From Planctomycetota bacterium (GTDB lineage Bacteria; Planctomycetota; Planctomycetia; Pirellulales; UBA1268): DNA of 5,006 bases. Under the pieces are notes generated by a model, which had not been told where the DNA came from, did no database searches, and saw only the letters and a program-made list of their open reading frames with translations. The stretch spans positions 1-5,006 of the forward strand of contig QWPO01000018.1 in NCBI GenBank assembly GCA_003669255.1, read 5' to 3'. Both the position numbers and the translations under genes were made by a program. Positions 1 through 5,006 of this stretch are shown here, piece after piece (the first letter of the stretch is position 1; the number at the start of each line of letters is the position of its first letter).

Positions 1-10
1 CACGCGTCGC

Positions 11-2710
<2,700 letters not shown>

Positions 2711-2861
2711 ACGACGATCCTTGTCGGGGAGTGGTCCACGAAAACTCTACAGGCCGCTGGATGGCGGGGCGGACTCAGCGACGCCACACGGGGGCACCAC
2801 CTGCTCGGGTCGCAACGACCATGTGGATTGCGCCGGTCGTGTAGGCTGTCCGCGAACCAGG
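2711..2861. other. Divergent intergenic region between ftsK and the channel-like gene
   Basis: This 151-bp stretch separates two divergently oriented starts and should hold the promoters of both ftsK and the channel/transporter pair. I see no convincing sigma-70 -35/-10 pair on either strand. The best -10-like hexamer toward ftsK is TAGAGT (the complement of 2744-2749), in the locally A-rich patch 2741-2749, and it has no TTGACA-like partner at the right distance. No operator palindrome, riboswitch or small ORF is evident. The hydrophobic start and the channel match place the plus-strand gene at 2862 or slightly upstream, so part of the gap could be leader sequence. Confidence 0.5.
2718..2722 (-). 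promoter_or_regulatory. Ribosome binding site of ftsK
   Basis: Read on the minus strand this is AAGGA, seven bases before the ATG at 2710-2708. It is a good Shine-Dalgarno match with normal spacing. It supports the annotated FtsK start over any downstream methionine. Confidence 0.65.
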
Positions 2862-3440
2862 ATGCCCGTGACAGACCACCTCCCATCCGCCGCCAGCCGC
2901 CCCGGCCCGCTCGCTCGCCAGGCTGGCCGCCAGATCCTGGAACTCGTCCTGATCGCGGCGGCCACCACGGCCTTGCTCGTCGCGTGGCATTCGATCCCCC
3001 TGGCGCCGCGTGCCGTCTGCCTTCTCGTCGTCGCGCTCGCCGTGGCCAAGACAGCGTATTTCTTCGTCGAGAACCTGCAGCACATCCTCCTCGCGACCGC
3101 GCAGGAGATCCCGTACCACCGTTTCCTCGCCCTGATGGGCGTGAATATGGCCCAGATCACGCTCTCCTTTGCCCTCGACTACTGGGTGCTTGAATGGGCA
3201 GAGCAGGGGAGTTTCAGCGGCTTCAATGCCGCCAGCGACGCCACCCGGGTGTTCTTCGACTGCTTCTTCTACAGCGTGCTCAACTTTTCGTTCTTCGGCT
3301 TCGGCGACATCATGCCGCAGACGATCCCCGCGAGGATCGTCACGCTGCTGGAAGTCGTGCTGGCATTTTTCACGGTGATCTTCCTGCTTTCCGACTTCAT
3401 CAGCCTGAAGGACTCGCTCCGCCGGGAGCGGCACCGGTGA
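2862..3440 (+). CDS. Small membrane protein with potassium-channel-like pore loop (Ion_trans_2-type), 192 aa
   Basis: This is probably an ion-channel-related inner-membrane protein. Hydrophobic segments lie at about residues 24-42, 50-68, 87-108 and 157-178. Between the last two is an amphipathic pore-like stretch (130-142) leading into SFFGFGDIMP at 143-152. The order helix, pore loop, filter, helix matches the two-helix pore module of bacterial K+ channels (Pfam Ion_trans_2), where the filter is normally T-x-G-Y-G-D. Here Gly146, Phe147, Gly148 and Asp149 align with GYGD, but the preceding threonine and valine are both phenylalanine (144, 145), so K+ selectivity is uncertain. There is no cytoplasmic RCK/TrkA domain; the protein ends in a short basic tail (LRRERHR). 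I chose the ATG at 2862 because it gives a short soluble N-terminus before the first helix, but no good ribosome binding site precedes it. A GTG at 2823 is the in-frame alternative. The stop overlaps the next gene's start, suggesting one operon. A non-conducting pore-fold sensor is the main alternative. Confidence 0.7.
   Translation: MPVTDHLPSAASRPGPLARQAGRQILELVLIAAATTALLVAWHSIPLAPRAVCLLVVALAVAKTAYFFVENLQHILLATAQEIPYHRFLALMGVNMAQITLSFALDYWVLEWAEQGSFSGFNAASDATRVFFDCFFYSVLNFSFFGFGDIMPQTIPARIVTLLEVVLAFFTVIFLLSDFISLKDSLRRERHR
3424..3428 (+). promoter_or_regulatory. Ribosome binding site of the EamA-type transporter gene
   Basis: GGGAG lies inside the last codons of the channel-like gene, eight bases before the GTG at 3437. 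This good spacing is the main reason to accept a GTG start that overlaps the upstream stop. Confidence 0.5.
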
Positions 3441-4399
3441 CGTCGGCCCCGCACGCTCATCTGGGAAGCGGTGCGGTGGCGCTCGGCGTCGCCGCCGGTT
3501 TCGTGGCCGCGCTGGCGAGCGCCGTCGCCTATTTCATCTCCCGGCACCACACCAGCCGGGGCGGCAGCAGCCCCCGCCTTCTCGTGATCGCCCATGCCAT
3601 GATGGGCGCGGCCTGCCTGCCCGTCGCATGGCTGCTCTGGCCGGCGGGCCTCCCGGCGGCGAGGGCGTGGATCGCACCATTGCTCGGTGCGTCGTGCTCC
3701 TACCTGGCCGGCCAGGCGGTCGTGTTCGCCGCGCTGGCGCGGGCCGACACCTCGCGGGTCGCGCCGCTCCTCGGCCTCAAGATCGCGATGCTTGCCTGCA
3801 TCGTCTCATTCCTCCCTGGTGAGCCGCTCGACCTGCGGCAGTGGCTGGCGGTCGGGCTGAGCATCGTCGCGGCGGTGATGCTGCAGCGGGGCGGCGGGAT
3901 GCGACGGGCGGCGGTGGGCTTCACGCTGGCCGCCTGCGTGGCGTTTGCGGTGGCGGATCTGTTCATCGTGGCCCTGATCGACGGGCTGCAAAGGACCGCG
4001 GCGGAGGCCGCTGTGCCGCTGGGCCGGATCCACGCGGGCTTTCTGGCGATGCTCGTCACCTATGCGGTCTGTGGCGGGACGGCCCTGTGCGGCCTTGTCC
4101 TCGCGCCGTCGCTCAGGCGATCCACTCGCGACGACTGGATCGCCGGCGCTCGGTATGCCGCCACCTGGCTCCTGGGCATGGCCGGCCTCTACATCTGCTT
4201 TGGGATCGTCGGCGTGGTCTTCGGCAACATCGTCCAATCAACTCGTGGGCTGTTCTCGATCGTGATCGGGGCCTCGCTCGCCCACGCAGGCTGGCACGGG
4301 CTGGAGACCCACGTCGACCGAAGGACGCTCATCCGCCGGCTCTTCGCCGCAGCCCTGATGACCGCCGCGATCGCGCTCTACGTCATCGACATCGCGTGA
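3437..4399 (+). CDS. EamA/DMT-superfamily-like transporter, 320 aa, GTG start
   Basis: This is an integral membrane protein of the drug/metabolite transporter type, expected to move a small solute across the inner membrane; the substrate cannot be read from the sequence. About ten hydrophobic segments are visible, near residues 14-35, 48-69, 77-99, 107-126, 135-150, 158-180, 196-222, 236-260, 270-287 and 303-319. They form two five-helix halves, the usual duplicated EamA plan, at the usual length of about 300 aa. The end of the first half reads SRVAPLLGLKIAMLACIVSF, then GEPLDLRQWLAVGLSIVAAV. This resembles the EamA helix-4/helix-5 block, with its conserved glutamate here at 129. The second half has QSTRGLFSIVIGASLAH at the equivalent place (267-283). 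The GTG at 3437 is preferred because GGGAG lies eight bases upstream, it overlaps the previous stop as GTGA, and it puts the first helix near the N-terminus. The stop is TGA at 4397-4399. Translational coupling to the channel-like gene is likely. A permease of an unrelated ten-helix family is a less likely alternative. Confidence 0.75.
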   Translation: MTSAPHAHLGSGAVALGVAAGFVAALASAVAYFISRHHTSRGGSSPRLLVIAHAMMGAACLPVAWLLWPAGLPAARAWIAPLLGASCSYLAGQAVVFAALARADTSRVAPLLGLKIAMLACIVSFLPGEPLDLRQWLAVGLSIVAAVMLQRGGGMRRAAVGFTLAACVAFAVADLFIVALIDGLQRTAAEAAVPLGRIHAGFLAMLVTYAVCGGTALCGLVLAPSLRRSTRDDWIAGARYAATWLLGMAGLYICFGIVGVVFGNIVQSTRGLFSIVIGASLAHAGWHGLETHVDRRTLIRRLFAAALMTAAIALYVIDIA

Positions 4400-4414
4400 G
4401 CCCAGGTGCCCTAC

Positions 4415-4438
4415 GTAGCACAGGTTGGCAACCTGTGC
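4415..4438 (+). repeat. REP-like unit 1
   Basis: GTAG is followed by a perfect 9-bp stem (arms GCACAGGTT and AACCTGTGC, the first G being shared with GTAG) closed by a GGC loop. The stem equals that of unit 2, while the loop differs (GGC rather than TTC). Immediately upstream is CTAC (4411-4414), making an 8-bp palindrome CTACGTAG, perhaps the trace of a decayed inverted unit at 4401-4414. Confidence 0.75.
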
Positions 4439-4449
4439 CGAACCAACCC

Positions 4450-4473
4450 GTAGCACAGGTTTTCAACCTGTGC
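4450..4473 (+). repeat. REP-like unit 2
   Basis: GTAG plus a perfect 9-bp stem (GCACAGGTT / AACCTGTGC) with a TTC loop. It starts exactly 35 bp after unit 1 and is separated from it by an 11-nt spacer (4439-4449). Confidence 0.8.
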
Positions 4474-4484
4474 CCAGTTCCCCC

Positions 4485-4508
4485 GTAGCACAGGTTTTCA
4501 ACCTGTGG
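4485..4508 (+). repeat. REP-like unit 3
   Basis: GTAG plus an 8-bp stem (CACAGGTT / AACCTGTG) with a TTC loop. The outermost pair is lost because the final C is G at 4508. It starts exactly 35 bp after unit 2, with a different 11-nt spacer (4474-4484). Confidence 0.78.
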
Positions 4509-4516
4509 CAATTTCA

Positions 4517-4540
4517 GAGCAGGTTGAAAACCTGCTCTAC
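4517..4540 (-). repeat. REP-like unit 4, inverted and with compensated stem changes
   Basis: Read on the minus strand it is GTAG followed by a perfect 9-bp stem (GAGCAGGTT / AACCTGCTC) and a TTC loop. Relative to units 1 and 2, stem pair 2 changes from C-G to A-T and pair 3 from A-T to G-C, with both arms altered together. With unit 3 it forms a head-to-head pair separated by about 8 nt, the usual BIME arrangement. Confidence 0.75.
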
Positions 4541-4564
4541 AGTTCAGCAGCACTGGCTGAAACT
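4541..4564. other. Imperfect hairpin just past the stop of the minus-strand gene
   Basis: The arms AGTTCAGC (4541-4548) and GCTGAAACT (4556-4564) pair over 8 bp with one bulged A and a 7-nt loop. It directly abuts the TGA of the prenyltransferase-repeat gene on one side and the GTAG of the inverted REP-like unit on the other. It lacks a T-tract, so it is not a typical intrinsic terminator, but it may act as a 3'-end structure. It does not share the REP sequence. Confidence 0.3.
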
Positions 4565-5006
4565 TCAGGGACCGTCGGCCGCGTCGCCGGGTTCGTCCGC
4601 CGCTTCGGCCTCGGCGGCTTCAACCGCCGACTTCTTCGCCGGGTCACGCTCCTTGGGCAGGTGTCGGTAGTAGACCTGGAGCGTCACGAGCGAGAGCGCG
4701 GTGGCCTCCATCCGGCCGCCATCTTCGCCGTCGGGATCCCAGCTGCCGTCGAGATCGCCGCTCTGCCGCTGGCGTCTCACGAGGTCTTCGCGGACGGAGC
4801 TGTTCCACACGTCGAACTCTTCCCCACCCACGGCGCGGAGGGCCTCTGTGGCGAGGAATGGATACGGCATCGGGCCCGACGTGTTTTTGAGAAGGACCGC
4901 GCCGCCGGAGCGGACATCTGGATCATCCGCAGCCTTGCCGAGTTCCAGCTGTGCGGCCAGGCCGGCGGCGGTGGCGAGCGGGGTCACGGGCTGGCTCCCT
5001 GACAAG
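4565..5006 (-). CDS. Prenyltransferase/squalene-oxidase-repeat family protein, C-terminal fragment (gene runs off the window)
   Basis: About 146 C-terminal residues are visible (numbered from a TTG at the window edge). The frame stays open to the last base and family members are several hundred residues long, so the true start lies outside. Key matches to the C-terminal alpha-helical barrel of planctomycete squalene-cyclase-like repeat proteins are TAAGLAAQLELG (12-23), PYPFLATEALRAVGGEEFDVWN (47-68, centred on ATEAL and GGEE), GSWDP (87-91), GGRMEATALSLVTLQ (96-110) and VYYRHLP (111-117). GSWDP is a QW-type repeat motif. The last 28 residues are an Ala/Glu/Asp-rich, probably unstructured tail. 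Similar proteins are widely annotated as prenyltransferase or terpene cyclase, but many are likely secreted or surface proteins with no proven cyclase activity, and no catalytic DxDD motif is in this part. It is convergent with the EamA-type gene. The stop is TGA at 4567-4565. Confidence 0.65.
   Translation of the reverse strand, partial: LSGSQPVTPLATAAGLAAQLELGKAADDPDVRSGGAVLLKNTSGPMPYPFLATEALRAVGGEEFDVWNSSVREDLVRRQRQSGDLDGSWDPDGEDGGRMEATALSLVTLQVYYRHLPKERDPAKKSAVEAAEAEAADEPGDAADGP

Larger units (their letters stand above)
4411..4540. repeat. REP/BIME-like palindromic repeat cluster (3 direct units + 1 inverted)
   Basis: Four related palindromes fill most of the gap between two convergent stop codons. 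The three direct units begin with GTAG at 4415, 4450 and 4485, an exact 35-bp period: a 24-bp unit plus an 11-bp spacer, with the two spacers unlike each other. The fourth (4517-4540) is in opposite orientation. GTAG next to a short hairpin, in mixed orientations and outside genes, is the known layout of REP/BIME elements, which REP-associated tyrosine transposases (RAYTs) recognise and cut as single-stranded DNA. The transposase itself is not in the window. In transcripts these hairpins could slow or stop RNA polymerase and protect 3' ends for both flanking genes; that role is inferred from position. Confidence 0.75.

Noticed and set aside
1..10. Terminator after ftsK
   Set aside because: Only ten bases follow the stop inside the window, too few to judge.
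2744..2749. TAGAGT as the -10 box of ftsK
   Set aside because: Four of six bases match TATAAT, but no TTGACA-like hexamer lies 16-18 bases upstream, so it is not better than chance in this gap.
2775..3434. Minus-strand 219-codon frame opposite the channel-like gene
   Set aside because: It is antisense to a frame with clear helices and pore motif. Its translation is charged, featureless and has no upstream context.
3194..3436. ATG start at 3194 for the EamA-type transporter
   Set aside because: This would place 81 arginine-rich residues encoded inside the channel gene before the first transmembrane helix. The GTG at 3437 has a ribosome binding site and the normal family start.
4415..4508. 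Regular 35-bp repeat as a CRISPR array
   Set aside because: The repeats are self-complementary 24-mers with only 11-nt spacers, one copy is inverted, and no cas gene is present. Spacers of CRISPR arrays are about 26-40 nt.
4505..5002. Plus-strand 165-codon frame at the right end
   Set aside because: It starts inside the REP-like cluster and runs antisense to the prenyltransferase-repeat gene, whose GSWDP and VYYRHLP motifs mark the true strand.

Overview
The window is GC-rich and densely coding. It most likely comes from a planctomycete (Pirellulales-like) chromosome. Three things suggest this: the overall composition, the C-terminal piece of a prenyltransferase/squalene-oxidase-repeat protein of the kind common in that phylum (GSWDP ... 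VYYRHLP signature), and a cluster of GTAG-headed CACAGGTTnnnAACCTGTG palindromes, which I recall as typical of planctomycete intergenic DNA. The placement is inference from memory; no database was consulted.

Layout from left to right. Positions 11-2710 on the minus strand encode a complete 899-residue FtsK/SpoIIIE-type DNA translocase, with an N-terminal membrane domain, alpha and RecA-like beta motor domains, and a winged-helix gamma domain. It also has a very acidic C-terminal tail. A 151-bp divergent intergenic region follows. Positions 2862-4399 on the plus strand hold two genes that overlap at a GTGA: a small four-helix membrane protein with a potassium-channel-like pore loop and a degenerate filter (SFFGFGD), and a ten-helix EamA/DMT-type transporter. 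At the right edge, positions 4565-5006 on the minus strand hold the C-terminal part of the prenyltransferase-repeat protein, which runs out of the window.

The 165-bp gap between the convergent stop codons (4399 and 4565) is the least ordinary stretch. It contains three direct palindromic units starting at 4415, 4450 and 4485 (exactly 35 bp apart), followed by an inverted fourth unit at 4517-4540. Each unit has a GTAG tetranucleotide immediately 5' of a 9-bp (8-bp in one unit) hairpin with a 3-nt loop. The inverted unit differs from the others by two compensated base-pair changes. This is the architecture of REP/BIME elements mobilised by REP-associated Y1 tyrosine transposases (RAYTs). No RAYT gene is in the window.

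FtsK acts in chromosome segregation at division and looks functionally independent of its neighbours. The channel-like protein and the transporter are probably co-transcribed and translationally coupled, but the sequence gives no substrate for either. I found no RNA gene, CRISPR array, insertion sequence or clear new defence or metabolic system; the interesting signals are the REP-like array, the odd channel filter and the FtsK C-terminal region.
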